Origin: Bradyrhizobium arachidis | GTDB lineage: Bacteria > Pseudomonadota > Alphaproteobacteria > Rhizobiales > Xanthobacteraceae | Assembly (NCBI RefSeq): GCF_024758505.1 | Contig: NZ_CP077970.1 | Location: 8,494,001 to 8,558,000, forward strand | Direction of reading: 5' to 3' | Length of the DNA stretch: 64,000 nt | Shown: one piece after another, positions 15,873-25,491 of the stretch | How the letters are laid out: the number at the start of each line of letters is the position of its first letter | How positions within the stretch are numbered: position 1 is the stretch's first letter | The notes under the pieces: generated by a model | The model's database searches: none | Seen by the model: the letters and a program-made list of their open reading frames with translations, nothing else | Told to the model about the DNA's origin: nothing | Translations under genes and position numbers: made by a program

Positions 15873-17639
15873 TCACGCCGGCAAGCCGGCACCGAGAAGC
15901 CCCGCCTCGTGCCGCTGGCGGTCGACGTCGCGCTTGTAATGCTGGGTAAGGAGATAGGCGGCCACCGAAAATCCCGGCTCACGTTTGAGAACTTCCGCCG
16001 CGTGGGCGCCCGCCGCGACCGCATTGCCCATTTGCGCGAAGACCGCCGCGAGGAAGGCGTGATGGGTGTGATCGGGCCGCGATATCCGTGAAAAGGCGTC
16101 AGCGGCTTCGGCGTATTTCTCGGCGCAATAATAGGCGCGGCCGAGATGATTCCAGAAGCGTTCCGGGTGGTACGGGTTGAGCCGCATCGCCTTCTTGATC
16201 CAGTCGATCCCTTCCTCCGGCCGGCCCAGCCAGGTCAGGAGTTCGCCCTGTTGCACCACGACGAGGTCGTAGTTCGGGTTGAGCGCGAGCGCCCGCTCCT
16301 GATGGTACGTGGCCTTGTCATGGTCCTCGCGATTGAGATTGAGCGCGGCGAGGATGCGGTGGACGTCGCTGTCATTGTCGTCGAGCGCCAGCGCGATCTC
16401 CAACTCGGCAGCGACCTGCTGGAACGTGGCGTCGCGATCCGCGCACCAGCCGTAAACCCAGGTCTGGCCGAGGACACAGGCCTTCCAGGCATGCGCGTGC
16501 CCATAGTTCGCGTCGAGCGCAAGCGCCCGGTCGAGCAGAACCTGCGCCTGCGCATTGTCTTCGCGATTGGAGCGGTGGTGCAGCAGCTTCGCAGCCAGCA
16601 CGCATTCATAGGCGGCCATATTGTCGGTCTGCTTGCGTTTCGCGCGGTCGTGGGTGGCTGCCTCGACGCGGCCGGGCAATGTCGCGACGATCGCGTGGGT
16701 CATCTCGTCCTGGATGGCGAAGATGTCCTGAAGCTCGCCATCATAGCGTTCGGCCCAGATGTGCTGATCGCTCTCCGCATCGATCAATTGCACGGTGACC
16801 CGGACGCGACCGCCGACCTTTCGCACGCTGCCCTCGATCACGTAGTCGACGCCGAATTCACGGCCGACGTCCTGTATTTTGACCGCCTTGCCCTTGTAGA
16901 CGAACGTCGAGTTACGGGAGATAACCAGCAGGTCGTGAAAGCGCGACAGCTCGGTGATGATGTCTTCGGTCAGACCGTCCGCAAAGAACTCCTGCTCCGG
17001 ATCGCCGCTCATGTTGGCAAATGGCAACACGGCGATGGACGGCTTCTTCGACTTGCCCGTCGCCTTTGCACCGCCCCTCGCGCTGTCTGGCGCGCCCGCC
17101 GACTCCTCCTCCAGTCGAATCCGGTAGACGCGAATTGGACGGACGATGTTCTTGACGTGTTGCTCGCCGATATCCTCGAATGCAACTCCGTCAAGGCGCT
17201 GACCGAGTTGGTCGCGCACCGCGCTCGAGATGCAAATTCCTCCGGGCTCGGCCAGCGACTCCAGCCGAGCCGCGACGTTGACGCCGTCACCGAATATATC
17301 GTTCTGGTCGACGATCACGTCGCCCAGATTGATGCCGATGCGGAATTGGATCCATCGCGGCGGCGGGACGTCGGCATTGCGTCGTCCCATCCGGCTCTGA
17401 ACCTCGGCCGCGCACAGCACGGCGTCGACGACGCTGTGAAATTCGACGAGCATGCCGTCGCCCGTCGTCTTGATGATGCGGCCGCGATTTTTGGCGATGG
17501 CGGGATCGATGAGCTCGATCCGGTGAGTCTTGAGACGCGCAAGAGTGCCTGCCTCGTCGACCTCCATAAGCCGACTAAAGCCGACCATGTCAGCGGCGAG
17601 GACCGCAGCGAGCCTGCGCTCTGGCCCCGGCACATCCAT
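15873..17639 (-). CDS. Class III adenylate/guanylate cyclase with TolB-like and TPR domains
   Basis: A 588-residue protein. Residues about 8-180 are a class III nucleotide cyclase: metal Asp in AADMVGFSRL, Lys and second Asp in IIKTTGDGM, and the transition-state Asn/Arg in GDGVNVAARLE, so the catalytic set looks complete. Residues about 200-345 are a TolB-like module (KPSIAVLPFANMSGDPEQEF ... IEGSVRKVGG), then TPR-like repeats to the end. It probably makes cAMP or cGMP in the cytoplasm; the signal is unknown. No membrane segment is evident. The last two domains are shared with the winged-helix protein at 5810-7363. Confidence 0.88.
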   Translation of the reverse strand: MDVPGPERRLAAVLAADMVGFSRLMEVDEAGTLARLKTHRIELIDPAIAKNRGRIIKTTGDGMLVEFHSVVDAVLCAAEVQSRMGRRNADVPPPRWIQFRIGINLGDVIVDQNDIFGDGVNVAARLESLAEPGGICISSAVRDQLGQRLDGVAFEDIGEQHVKNIVRPIRVYRIRLEEESAGAPDSARGGAKATGKSKKPSIAVLPFANMSGDPEQEFFADGLTEDIITELSRFHDLLVISRNSTFVYKGKAVKIQDVGREFGVDYVIEGSVRKVGGRVRVTVQLIDAESDQHIWAERYDGELQDIFAIQDEMTHAIVATLPGRVEAATHDRAKRKQTDNMAAYECVLAAKLLHHRSNREDNAQAQVLLDRALALDANYGHAHAWKACVLGQTWVYGWCADRDATFQQVAAELEIALALDDNDSDVHRILAALNLNREDHDKATYHQERALALNPNYDLVVVQQGELLTWLGRPEEGIDWIKKAMRLNPYHPERFWNHLGRAYYCAEKYAEAADAFSRISRPDHTHHAFLAAVFAQMGNAVAAGAHAAEVLKREPGFSVAAYLLTQHYKRDVDRQRHEAGLLGAGLPA

Positions 17640-17831
17640 TGCTCGGTCCCTTCACCGGGCAGTCTAGCAGACCAGCGGATTTTGCCCAAGCTTGATGCAC
17701 GGCAGCTGCGGACCAACTCTAATCCTTGCGCCGTCCCGGCGCCGCGCAAGGGCAGGTAACGGCCAGTCCATGCAACAACTACGGCCTGTGCTCTTGGCTT
17801 CGCCGGAACGACGGCGCGCTCCAAGTTCGTT

Positions 17832-18254
17832 CTATCGCCCGGCCTTGCGATCCAGATGATACGTCAACGCCAGCGACAGGCAGATCGACAGCGGGCGCTT
17901 CGGCAGGGCACCGGCGACGCTCAACAGCAGCGCCCTGTTTTGCCGATACTCGAACGCGTCCGGAAGGCGATCGCGAAAAGTCTCGACCAGCGTGGTCTTG
18001 CAATTGAACAGGACCGCCGCGTGCGTCTCGCAACCCTTCACGCGCCCGAGCCGGATGGTGCTGCCGCTGCCCGTCTCCTCGGTGAGGTAGGCGGGCTCGC
18101 CCCATTTGAGGGTTTCGGTCAGCCGGCCAACCGCATCATGCGCCGCAGCGGTGGCGAAGATCAGCTCTCGCACCTGAAGCAGCCGCTTGCCGATCGGCGC
18201 CGGAAGAGCGCCGAAGGCCCGGCTCACCTCGCGCGGCAGCGGCGGCGCAGTCAC
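17832..18254 (-). CDS. DUF1801 family protein
   Basis: A 140-residue protein with the DUF1801/YdhG-like pattern (RELIFATAAAHDAVGRLTETLKWGEPAYLTEETGSGSTIRLG), a small soluble domain of unknown biochemical role. The start is GTG at 18254 after GGAGGGA at good spacing. It lies just downstream of gapR on the same strand, with 38 bases between. Confidence 0.75.
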   Translation of the reverse strand: MTAPPLPREVSRAFGALPAPIGKRLLQVRELIFATAAAHDAVGRLTETLKWGEPAYLTEETGSGSTIRLGRVKGCETHAAVLFNCKTTLVETFRDRLPDAFEYRQNRALLLSVAGALPKRPLSICLSLALTYHLDRKAGR

Positions 18255-18292
18255 GGTAGGTCCCTCCGGGACGACGGCAAGAGTGAATAGCC

Positions 18293-18565
18293 TCAGATCA
18301 TTCCGAGCGCCTGCATATAGGTCTCGAGGATCGTCTCGGCCTCGGCGCGCTCGTTCGGATCCTGCTTGCGCAGGCGCACGATCGTGCGCAGTGCCTTCAC
18401 GTCATAGCCGTTGCCCTTGCTCTCGGCATAGACGTCACGGATGTCGTCGGAGATCGCCTTCTTCTCTTCCTCCAGCCGCTCGATGCGCTCGATGATGGAC
18501 TTGAGCTGATCCTTGGCAAATTTCGTTGCGGGCGCTTCTTCGTTCACGGCGGTGGCCATGGCCAT
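18293..18565 (-). CDS. gapR: GapR, nucleoid-associated protein (DUF2312)
   Basis: A 90-residue protein of the DUF2312 family. It has a long coiled-coil helix ([20 protein letters not shown], about 19-38) and the conserved [20 protein letters not shown] (about 50-69). Caulobacter GapR binds overtwisted AT-rich DNA as a clamp and stimulates topoisomerases during replication; the same role is inferred here. The ATG at 18565 follows AGGAGT. Its place beside DUF1244, DUF1036 and pyk is the conserved alphaproteobacterial order. Confidence 0.9.
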   Translation of the reverse strand: MAMATAVNEEAPATKFAKDQLKSIIERIERLEEEKKAISDDIRDVYAESKGNGYDVKALRTIVRLRKQDPNERAEAETILETYMQALGMI

Positions 18566-18772
18566 CTCGTACTCCTAATGGAACTGGCAATTGAGAATGA
18601 CGCCGGCGTTCTTGCACCGCGCGTGCTGGTTGGACCCTTAGGTTTGGCGGCCCTTCCGTCAAGGCAGCATCACGCTCGTCCACAGCGCGCCCACACCTTC
18701 CTGCGGCGAGGTCAAAAAAAGCTTGTGCGGCGGACGACTCAGCCCGCGCACCACGCGGCCGATGGCATTCCG

Positions 18773-19075
18773 TCAGTGCCCGGGATGGACCTTCTTCATC
18801 GCCTCGATCTGCTCGGGCGTGGCCGTGCCCTGGTACTTTTGTTTCCAGGTCTCGTAGGGCATGCCGTAGACGACCTCGCGGCTCTCGTCCTTGCTCAGCG
18901 CGACGCCCTTGGCGTCGGCGGCGTCCTTCAGCCAGTTGGACAGGCAATTGCGGCAGAAGCCGGCGAGATTCATCAGCTCGATGTTCTGGACGTCGGTCCG
19001 GCTGCGCAAATGCTCGACCAGGCGCCGGAAAGCGGCGGCTTCGAGCTCTGTTCTGGTTTTGTCGTCGATCGCCAT
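18773..19075 (-). CDS. DUF1244 family protein
   Basis: A 100-residue protein with the DUF1244 signature NLAGFCRNCLSNWL (about 40-53; paired Cys) and REVVYGMPYETWKQKYQ. The family is small, soluble and of unknown function. It is transcribed toward gapR with a 207-base gap in which I see no other gene. Confidence 0.85.
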   Translation of the reverse strand: MAIDDKTRTELEAAAFRRLVEHLRSRTDVQNIELMNLAGFCRNCLSNWLKDAADAKGVALSKDESREVVYGMPYETWKQKYQGTATPEQIEAMKKVHPGH

Positions 19076-19251
19076 AGTTGAAATCCTTGGCTGAAATCCT
19101 TGTCCGGTGATCTCGGGTTCTGGGCCTATCCCCTACGGGATTAGGTGGGCCTTGTCACAGATTTTGCCATATCGCAGCGCAAACAAGGGCTTCCTGGCAG
19201 TTCCAGCGGCTACGCGACATCGTCAATGATCTGATATACCTCTCCCCGACA

Positions 19252-19848
19252 ATGATTGCCGAATCTCCCACCATCGCCCGACGTCCGTCCACCCTGCTCG
19301 CCGGCCTCATCCCGGTCGTGGCACTCGTGCTGCTGTGGTTGTCGACGAGCCCTGCCTCGGCCGACTTCCGTCTCTGCAACAACACCTCGAGCCGGGTCGG
19401 CATCGCGCTCGGCTACAAGGACGCCGACGGCTGGACCACCGAGGGCTGGTGGAATATCTCCTCGCGCACCTGCGAAACGCTGCTGCGCGGCACGCTGGTC
19501 GCCCGCTTCTATTACATCTACGCGATCGACTACGACCGCGGCGGCGAATGGTCGGGCCAGGCCTTCATGTGCTCGCGCGACAAGGAATTCACGATCCGCG
19601 GGACCGAGGACTGCCTGGCGCGCGGCTATGACCGGACCGGCTATTTCGAGGTCGACACCGGCGAGCAGCGCGCCTGGACGGTGCAGCTGACCGACGCCAA
19701 TGAGCAGCCGGCACAGCAACGCGTGCCGGGGCTGCCGGGCACGGTGGGTCCTGGCGGCGGCGTGCCGGGTTTGCCCAATACAGCGCCGGGTGGTACGCCC
19801 CCGGGCTCGCCTGGCCTCCCGCCAGCCCAGCCCGGACCCAAGCCATGA
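19252..19848 (+). CDS. DUF1036 secreted protein
   Basis: A 198-residue protein with an N-terminal hydrophobic signal (LLAGLIPVVALVLLWLSTSPASA, about 15-37). The DUF1036 domain begins DFRLCNNTSSRVGIALGYKD and contains conserved Cys (LCNN, RTCETLL, MCSRD, DCLARGY). The last 45 residues are Pro/Gly-rich. Function is unknown; periplasmic location is inferred. Its stop overlaps the pyk start by ATGA, so the two are translationally coupled. Confidence 0.85.
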   Translation: MIAESPTIARRPSTLLAGLIPVVALVLLWLSTSPASADFRLCNNTSSRVGIALGYKDADGWTTEGWWNISSRTCETLLRGTLVARFYYIYAIDYDRGGEWSGQAFMCSRDKEFTIRGTEDCLARGYDRTGYFEVDTGEQRAWTVQLTDANEQPAQQRVPGLPGTVGPGGGVPGLPNTAPGGTPPGSPGLPPAQPGPKP

Positions 19849-21281
19849 GGCGACTACGCCGTATCAAGATCCTCGCGACGCTCGGACCCGCCTCCTCGGA
19901 CCTCGCGATGATCCGCCGCCTGTTCGAGGCCGGCGCCGACATCTTCCGCATCAATATGAGCCACACCCCGCACGACAAGATGCGGGAGCTGGTGGCGACC
20001 ATCCGCAATGTCGAGAGTAGCTACGGCCGGCCGATCGGCATTTTGGTCGATTTGCAAGGACCGAAGCTCAGGCTTGGTTCGTTTGCGGAAGGCGCGGTGC
20101 AGCTCCAGAACGGCCATACCTTCACGCTGGATTCCGACAAGGCGCCGGGCGATGCCACGCGCGTCCATCTTCCGCACCCGGAGATCTTGGCCGCGCTGCG
20201 GCCGGGCCATGCGCTGCTGCTCGACGACGGCAAGGTGCGGCTGATCGCGGAAGAGACCTCTAAGGAGCACGCGGTGACGCGTGTGGTGGTCGGCGGCAAG
20301 ATGTCCGACCGCAAGGGCGTCAGCCTGCCCGACACCGATCTGCCGGTCTCGGCGATGACGCCGAAGGACCGCGCCGATCTCGAGGCGGCGCTGGTCACCG
20401 GCGTCGACTGGGTCGCGCTATCCTTCGTGCAGCGCGCCGACGATGTGATCGAGGCCAAGAAGATGATCCGCGGCCGTGCCGCCGTGATGGCCAAGATCGA
20501 GAAGCCGCAGGCGATCGATCGCCTCGCCGACATCATCGAGGCCTCCGATGCGCTGATGGTGGCGCGCGGCGATCTCGGCGTCGAGTTGCCCCTGGAGCGT
20601 GTCCCGAGCCTGCAGAAGCAGATGACGCGGATGGCGCGCCGCGCCGGCAAGCCGGTGGTGATCGCGACGCAGATGCTGGAATCGATGATCCAGTCGCCGG
20701 TGCCGACGCGCGCCGAAGTCTCCGACGTCGCCACCGCCGTCTACGAAGGCGCCGACGCCATCATGCTGTCGGCGGAGTCGGCGGCCGGCAAATTCCCGGT
20801 CGAGGCGGTCTCGACCATGAACCGCATCGGCGAGGAGGTCGAGCGCGATCCGACCTATCGGAACGTGATCACGGCGCAGCGCCCCACCCCGGAGAGCACG
20901 GCAGGCGATGCCATCGCGGATGCCGCGCGGCAGATGGCGGAAACGCTGGATCTGCCGGCCCTGATCTGCTGGACCAGCTCGGGCTCGACCGCGGTGCGGG
21001 TGGCGCGCGAGCGGCCAAAACCGCCGATCGTGGCGATCACGCCGAACATGACCACCGGGCGCAGGCTCGCGGTCGTCTGGGGCGTGCATTGCGTGGTGGC
21101 GGAAGACGCGCGCGACCAGGACGACATGGTGAGCCGCGCCGGCTCGATCGCGTTCCGCGACGGCTTTGTGCGTGCCGGCCAGCGGGTGATCATCGTTGCC
21201 GGCGTGCCGCTCGGCATTCCCGGCACCACCAACATGGTGCGCATCGCCTCGGTCGGCCCCGAGGGCGAGGCGAATATGTGA
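19845..21281 (+). CDS. pyk: Pyruvate kinase
   Basis: A 478-residue enzyme making pyruvate and ATP from phosphoenolpyruvate and ADP. Visible motifs are the N-terminal RRIKILATLGPASSD, the active-site signature MAKIEKPQAIDRL (Lys near 221), MVARGDLGVELP and ATQMLESMIQSPVPTRAEVSD, and a C-terminal allosteric domain (ICWTSSGSTAVRVARERP). The length is normal. It is coupled to DUF1036 by a 4-base overlap, the usual alphaproteobacterial arrangement. Confidence 0.96.
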   Translation: MRRLRRIKILATLGPASSDLAMIRRLFEAGADIFRINMSHTPHDKMRELVATIRNVESSYGRPIGILVDLQGPKLRLGSFAEGAVQLQNGHTFTLDSDKAPGDATRVHLPHPEILAALRPGHALLLDDGKVRLIAEETSKEHAVTRVVVGGKMSDRKGVSLPDTDLPVSAMTPKDRADLEAALVTGVDWVALSFVQRADDVIEAKKMIRGRAAVMAKIEKPQAIDRLADIIEASDALMVARGDLGVELPLERVPSLQKQMTRMARRAGKPVVIATQMLESMIQSPVPTRAEVSDVATAVYEGADAIMLSAESAAGKFPVEAVSTMNRIGEEVERDPTYRNVITAQRPTPESTAGDAIADAARQMAETLDLPALICWTSSGSTAVRVARERPKPPIVAITPNMTTGRRLAVVWGVHCVVAEDARDQDDMVSRAGSIAFRDGFVRAGQRVIIVAGVPLGIPGTTNMVRIASVGPEGEANM

Positions 21282-21285
21282 CGTC

Positions 21286-21416
21286 AGTCATTCCGGGGCG
21301 TCCGCGCGGAACGCGCGGCCGAACCTCAGATGCGCAATTGCGCATCGGGGAACCTGGAGATTGTGGCGCGAGTTTCCGAGTTCGCCCGCGCTTTGCGCGG
21401 CCGCCCCGGAATGACT
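21286..21416. repeat. Palindromic intergenic repeat, copy 1
   Basis: Outer arms AGTCATTCCGGGGCG (21286-21300) and CGCCCCGGAATGACT (21402-21416) are perfect inverted copies. The element fills the gap between the converging pyk and TetR genes and may act as a bidirectional terminator. The same arms recur at 63658-63749, and a fragment at 62768-62804. Confidence 0.75.
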
Positions 21417-21417
21417 G

Positions 21418-22095
21418 CTAAGCCCCCACCAGCGCCTTCGCCGGTAATACCGTCTGCTGCACCACCAGGCCGCGTGCGCGGGCGTCCATGACGCCGACGG
21501 CGCGCAGCGCGAGCAGCGTCACGGTCTGCACGGCGTCGCGGAGCTTTGCCGGATCGTCGAGATTGTCGGGTGCGAGCGGCCCGACCAGGGCTTCATGGAG
21601 CGCGCCGAGCAGCGCGGTCGCGGCGAGCGCGGTGTCCTGCGCCGGCAGATGGCCGGCGCGCACGGCGGCATCGATGCGGGACGCGATCTCGCCGGCGATC
21701 TCGCGCCGGCTGGCAAGACGCGAGGCGCTCACATCGACGTCGACGGGTTCGGCCAAGATGCCCCAGGCGAGCTTGCGCTGGGACAGCGTGTGGACCGCCA
21801 CCGTGGTGACGGCAGCCGCCAGGGCCGAGGACGGGCCAGGTGCTGCATCGGCCGCCCGGCGGATCGCGGCGAGCTCATCGCGGGAGACCTCGCCGATCAG
21901 CTCGGAGATCAGGTCGGCCTTGGAGGGGAAATAGCGATAGACCGTGCCGGCCGCGACATTGGCCCTGACGGCAACCGGCGCGATCTGCACCGCCACCATG
22001 CCGCCTTCGGCCGCCGCCTCGCGCGCCGCCGCCAAGATGGCGCTGCGTCGGGCGGCGAGGCGCTTAACCACTTGATGCGTCCGCCGGTAAACCAT
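21418..22095 (-). CDS. TetR/AcrR family transcriptional regulator
   Basis: A 225-residue protein with an N-terminal TetR helix-turn-helix (RRSAILAAAREAAAEGG... NVAAGTVYRYFPSKADLISE, about 15-65) and an Ala-rich C-terminal helical domain. The target is unknown. It is divergent from the PAP2 gene with a 258-base gap in which I see no clear palindrome, so no operator is proposed. Confidence 0.85.
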   Translation of the reverse strand: MVYRRTHQVVKRLAARRSAILAAAREAAAEGGMVAVQIAPVAVRANVAAGTVYRYFPSKADLISELIGEVSRDELAAIRRAADAAPGPSSALAAAVTTVAVHTLSQRKLAWGILAEPVDVDVSASRLASRREIAGEIASRIDAAVRAGHLPAQDTALAATALLGALHEALVGPLAPDNLDDPAKLRDAVQTVTLLALRAVGVMDARARGLVVQQTVLPAKALVGA

Positions 22096-22353
22096 GGCGC
22101 GCTTCCTGTCCCCGCGCCGGGCCGACCGCTTCGGCCGAACGCTCTTTCACTGCTTTTTGGTGCAAATCGCCCCGCAAGAACTGAACAACTATTCACGCCG
22201 GATGACAAGACGCAAATTCGACGGCCCTTTGGGCGCAGTGCGCGAGCTGGATGGCTAAAAATGCAGCCATTTCATTCGTTAACAAATGACCACAATTCTT
22301 ACCGCCGTCTTAAACGGAGTCCCCGACTGTAAACCACCAATCCTCGGTGCGGC

Positions 22354-23334
22354 ATGGTCGACACGGACGCCAAAACTGCCTGGCAGCTTTTTCATGTGAA
22401 CTGGCTTCCCATCATCGTCATGGGCAGCCTGCTCGCGCTTGCCGTTCTCCTCACCGACTTCGCGCTGGAGCCGGTCGCCTTTGGCGTGACGACGGCGATC
22501 GCAATGTCCTTTGTCGCGATCGCGTATCGTCACTGGCTGATCAGGGGTGAACTCGCCGATCCAAAACTGTTCTTCTCGCTCGGCACGATCGGGCAGGTCA
22601 TTCTCACCTGTGCGATCGTCGGGCCGCTCAGCTACGTCGCTTGCGCGAGCGAGTGGCCGTTGCAGGACCACGCGCTGCTCGCCATCGATCGCGCGCTCGG
22701 CATGGATCCCCAGGCGATCGCGCGCTTCGTCAACGATCATCCCTGGCTCGCTCTCGTGCTCTCGCGCGGCTACGGCCTGATCAAATGGCCGCTGCTTCTC
22801 ATTCCCATCGTGCTGGCGCTGACCGAGCGCTTCGTGCGGCTGCAAACGTTCATGCTCGCGATGAGCCTTGCGCTTGCGGTCACGATTGCGATCTCCGCCT
22901 TCGTGCCGGCGATCGGCACCTTCTACGGACTGCACCTGCCCGCGGCGCATTTCCCCGACATCAACACGTCGATGTATGCCGGGCAGTTGCGCGACATCCT
23001 CGCGCTACGCGACGGGAGCCTGCGCGAACTCGAGCTTCTAAAACTCTCCGGCATCGTCTCGTTTCCGAGCTTCCACGCCGCATCCGCCGTGCTCTACATG
23101 TGGGCGCTATGGCCCGTGCGCGGCGTCGGCGGCATCGCGGCCGCGCTCAATCTGCTGATGATCGCGGCAACGCCTGTCATCGGCGCCCACTACATGGTCG
23201 ACGTTTTCGGCGGCATAGCGGTGGCGGCCGCGTCGATCTGGGCCGCGAACCGCTATCTGGAATGGTTTTGCCGTTCACAGGCCGTCACGCAGATGTCGCC
23301 GGTCCTGCAGCCCGGCCTCGGCATGAAATCGTAA
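22354..23334 (+). CDS. PAP2-family membrane phosphatase
   Basis: A 326-residue polytopic protein. The PAP2 active-site motifs are near the C-terminus: SFPSFHAASA (about 232-241) and GAHYMVDVFGG (about 276-286), giving the catalytic His pair and Asp. It resembles the PAP2_3 group that acts on phospho- or inositol-lipids. About eight hydrophobic segments are visible. A strong terminator follows at 23386-23416. Confidence 0.82.
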   Translation: MVDTDAKTAWQLFHVNWLPIIVMGSLLALAVLLTDFALEPVAFGVTTAIAMSFVAIAYRHWLIRGELADPKLFFSLGTIGQVILTCAIVGPLSYVACASEWPLQDHALLAIDRALGMDPQAIARFVNDHPWLALVLSRGYGLIKWPLLLIPIVLALTERFVRLQTFMLAMSLALAVTIAISAFVPAIGTFYGLHLPAAHFPDINTSMYAGQLRDILALRDGSLRELELLKLSGIVSFPSFHAASAVLYMWALWPVRGVGGIAAALNLLMIAATPVIGAHYMVDVFGGIAVAAASIWAANRYLEWFCRSQAVTQMSPVLQPGLGMKS

Positions 23335-23385
23335 CAGGCTACTGCGCGTCACGCGCGATCGACATCGATCATGTCGGCACAAACG

Positions 23386-23416
23386 AAAAGAGCCCCGTCC
23401 AAGACGGGGCTCTTTT
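23386..23416. terminator. Bidirectional intrinsic terminator
   Basis: AAAAGAGCCCCGTC-CAA-GACGGGGCTCTTTT: a perfect 14-bp stem with an A-run on one side and a T-run on the other, between the converging PAP2 and pilin genes. Confidence 0.9.
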
Positions 23417-23435
23417 GATTCCAGATCGTTCCAGC

Positions 23436-23600
23436 TTACTTGAGGCTGGACGAGATCGAGCCGAACTTGGCGTTCAGCGTGGTGCCGAGGTTATTGACGA
23501 CGGTGATGATGGCCAGCGCAATGCCGGCGGCGATCAGGCCGTATTCAATAGCGGTGGCGCCCGATTCATCCTTCACGAAGCGCGCGACGAGGTTCTTCAT
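23436..23600 (-). CDS. Flp/Fap type IVb pilin
   Basis: A 54-residue pilin: short basic leader MKNLVARFVKDESG, then ATAIEYGLIAAGIALAIITVV, the conserved glycine/glutamate region of Flp pilins, with a polar tail. The leader is cut by a prepilin peptidase and the product assembles into Tad pili. The ATG at 23600 follows GGAG at six bases. No tad assembly genes are in this window, so the machinery must be elsewhere. Confidence 0.92.
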   Translation of the reverse strand: MKNLVARFVKDESGATAIEYGLIAAGIALAIITVVNNLGTTLNAKFGSISSSLK

Positions 23601-23828
23601 AGACAGCTCCAAAGAGTACACAAAGCTACAACTGGTCCGGTCTCTCGGCTTCCCAGCGCCGCCCGACCTGAAAACGACCGTAAAGCCAAAGAATTGCACC
23701 GCAGTTAATTCGATCGCGGAAACACAATGCGGTTTGCGTGTATTCGCCGATGGTAAACTGAAATCTAAAACAATCGGTTAAATCGTCCGGAAACATCTCC
23801 CGTCGACCGCACCGATTTACTGGAAGTT

Positions 23829-25379
23829 ATGACCGCCATGGTCCAATGCGCCCCGCACGGGCTGAGCGGACCAGAACAACAACGACGAGGCGGCATGTCC
23901 CTTTCCTTCACCAACAGCATAGCCACGCAGAGCCGCGCGCGTGCGCTGGTGCCGCTATGCGTCGGCGCAGGCGCCTATCTGTTCTTCCTCTATATCGGCG
24001 ACACGCTGCTGCAGGACTCCGACTCGTTCTGGCAGATCAAGATCGGGCAATGGATCCTCGATCACGGCGCCCTGCCCTACAGCGACTTCTATTCCTTCAC
24101 GCGGCTTGGACAGCCCTGGATCTCGACCTCGTGGCTGTCGCAGGTCCTGTACGCACTCTCCTTCGCGCAATGGGGCTGGGCGGGGCCGGTGATCCTCACC
24201 ACGCTCGCGATCGCGCTGTCGGCCGCGATCTTCGTCTACCTGCTCGATGCGCATCTGGAGATTCCGCGCTCGGTGCTGTTTGCGATGCTGGCGCTGTTCC
24301 TGTCGCTGCATCATCTCCTGGCGCGCCCGCACATCCTGGCGCTGCCCGTCATGGTGGCCTGGGTCGGCCTCTTGATGATGACGGCGGATCGCAAGAGCTC
24401 GCCGTCCTGGCTCTGGCTGCCGCTGATGTCGCTGTGGGCGAACCTGCATGGCGGCTTCGTGCTGGGCCTGGCGCTGATCGGCCCGATGGCGCTGGAAGCG
24501 GTCTGGACCGTCGACGCCAAAAAACGCGTCCCGCTGTTCCTGCGCTGGTTCGCCTTCGGCGTCGCCGCGCTGCTCGCGGCCTGCGTCACGCCCTATGGCT
24601 GGCGGACGCTGCTCGGCGCCACCAACATCCTCAATCTCGGCGAGCTCCTGTCGGTGATCTCCGAATGGATGCCGGCGAACTTCGCCACCTTCTCCGCGTT
24701 CGAGGGCGCCCTCCTCGGCCTGATCGCGATCGGATTCTATCGCGGCCTCGTGCTCTCGCCGCCGCGCATCCTCCTCATCCTGTTATTCACCTGGATGGCG
24801 CTCACCCATGTCAGGAGCATCGAGGCATTTGCGTTCCTGGTGCCGCTGGTGCTGGCAAAGCCGCTCGGCGGCTTGTCGCCGCTCGCCGAGCCGGACGGAC
24901 AAGGTGAGACGTGGCCGGCGCGCTACGTCACGGCGCTCGGCGCGCTGATGATCGTCGCTGCGGCCTGGACCTCGACCGCGATCTACATGAACCATCACCG
25001 CTTCACCTTCACGATGACGCAGACGCCCGTCGCCGCCGTCGACCTGCTCCAGCAACGCAAGGCGCAGCGCATCTTCAACGCCTACCAGTTCGGCGGCTAC
25101 CTGATCTCGCGCGACATTCCGGTGTTCGTCGACGGTCGCGCCGAGCTCTATGGCGAGACCTTCGTGATGGACTTCTTCAAGGCGGTGGAAGCCAAGAAGC
25201 TCGACAATCTGACGCGCTTGCTCGAGGAGCACCGGATCGATGCCACGCTGCTGGTGGCCGATGCGCCGGCCGCACAGGTGCTCGATCACATCAAGGGCTG
25301 GAAGCGGATCTATGCGGACGACATCGCCGTGATCCACGTCCGCGATGACGCGCAGGCTGTCCCGGCGACAGCGCGCTGA
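23829..25379 (+). CDS. Polytopic membrane protein, GT-C glycosyltransferase-like
   Basis: Up to 516 residues with roughly ten to twelve membrane segments. A conserved acidic loop after the first segment (LLQDSDSFWQIKIGQWILDH) and a soluble C-terminal tail (FGGYLISRDIPVFVDGRAEL) recall lipid-linked GT-C sugar transferases of the PMT type, where such loops hold catalytic Asp. I do not recognise a named family, so function is tentative. Starts at ATG 23829, 23838 or 23895 are possible; 23895 (MSLSFTNS) has GAGG close by. Confidence 0.6.
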   Translation: MTAMVQCAPHGLSGPEQQRRGGMSLSFTNSIATQSRARALVPLCVGAGAYLFFLYIGDTLLQDSDSFWQIKIGQWILDHGALPYSDFYSFTRLGQPWISTSWLSQVLYALSFAQWGWAGPVILTTLAIALSAAIFVYLLDAHLEIPRSVLFAMLALFLSLHHLLARPHILALPVMVAWVGLLMMTADRKSSPSWLWLPLMSLWANLHGGFVLGLALIGPMALEAVWTVDAKKRVPLFLRWFAFGVAALLAACVTPYGWRTLLGATNILNLGELLSVISEWMPANFATFSAFEGALLGLIAIGFYRGLVLSPPRILLILLFTWMALTHVRSIEAFAFLVPLVLAKPLGGLSPLAEPDGQGETWPARYVTALGALMIVAAAWTSTAIYMNHHRFTFTMTQTPVAAVDLLQQRKAQRIFNAYQFGGYLISRDIPVFVDGRAELYGETFVMDFFKAVEAKKLDNLTRLLEEHRIDATLLVADAPAAQVLDHIKGWKRIYADDIAVIHVRDDAQAVPATAR

Positions 25380-25491
25380 CGCCTCGTTCCCACCAGAGTG
25401 CGAAAACAACCCCATGCACAGTAGCGGACGGTTTTGGGGGTGAATTCCGCCAAACCGCTGACACGCCGGGCAAATCAGCGCCAAACTGGAA

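Noticed and set aside
14189..16024. 611-residue antisense frame across the DUF882 gene
   Set aside because: A shadow of the GC-rich Ala/Pro coding region; no domain and no ribosome site.
23601..23828. CtrA sites before the Flp pilin gene
   Set aside because: Several TTAA and TTTACC fragments occur in the AT-richer upstream region, but none has a second half at seven-base spacing.
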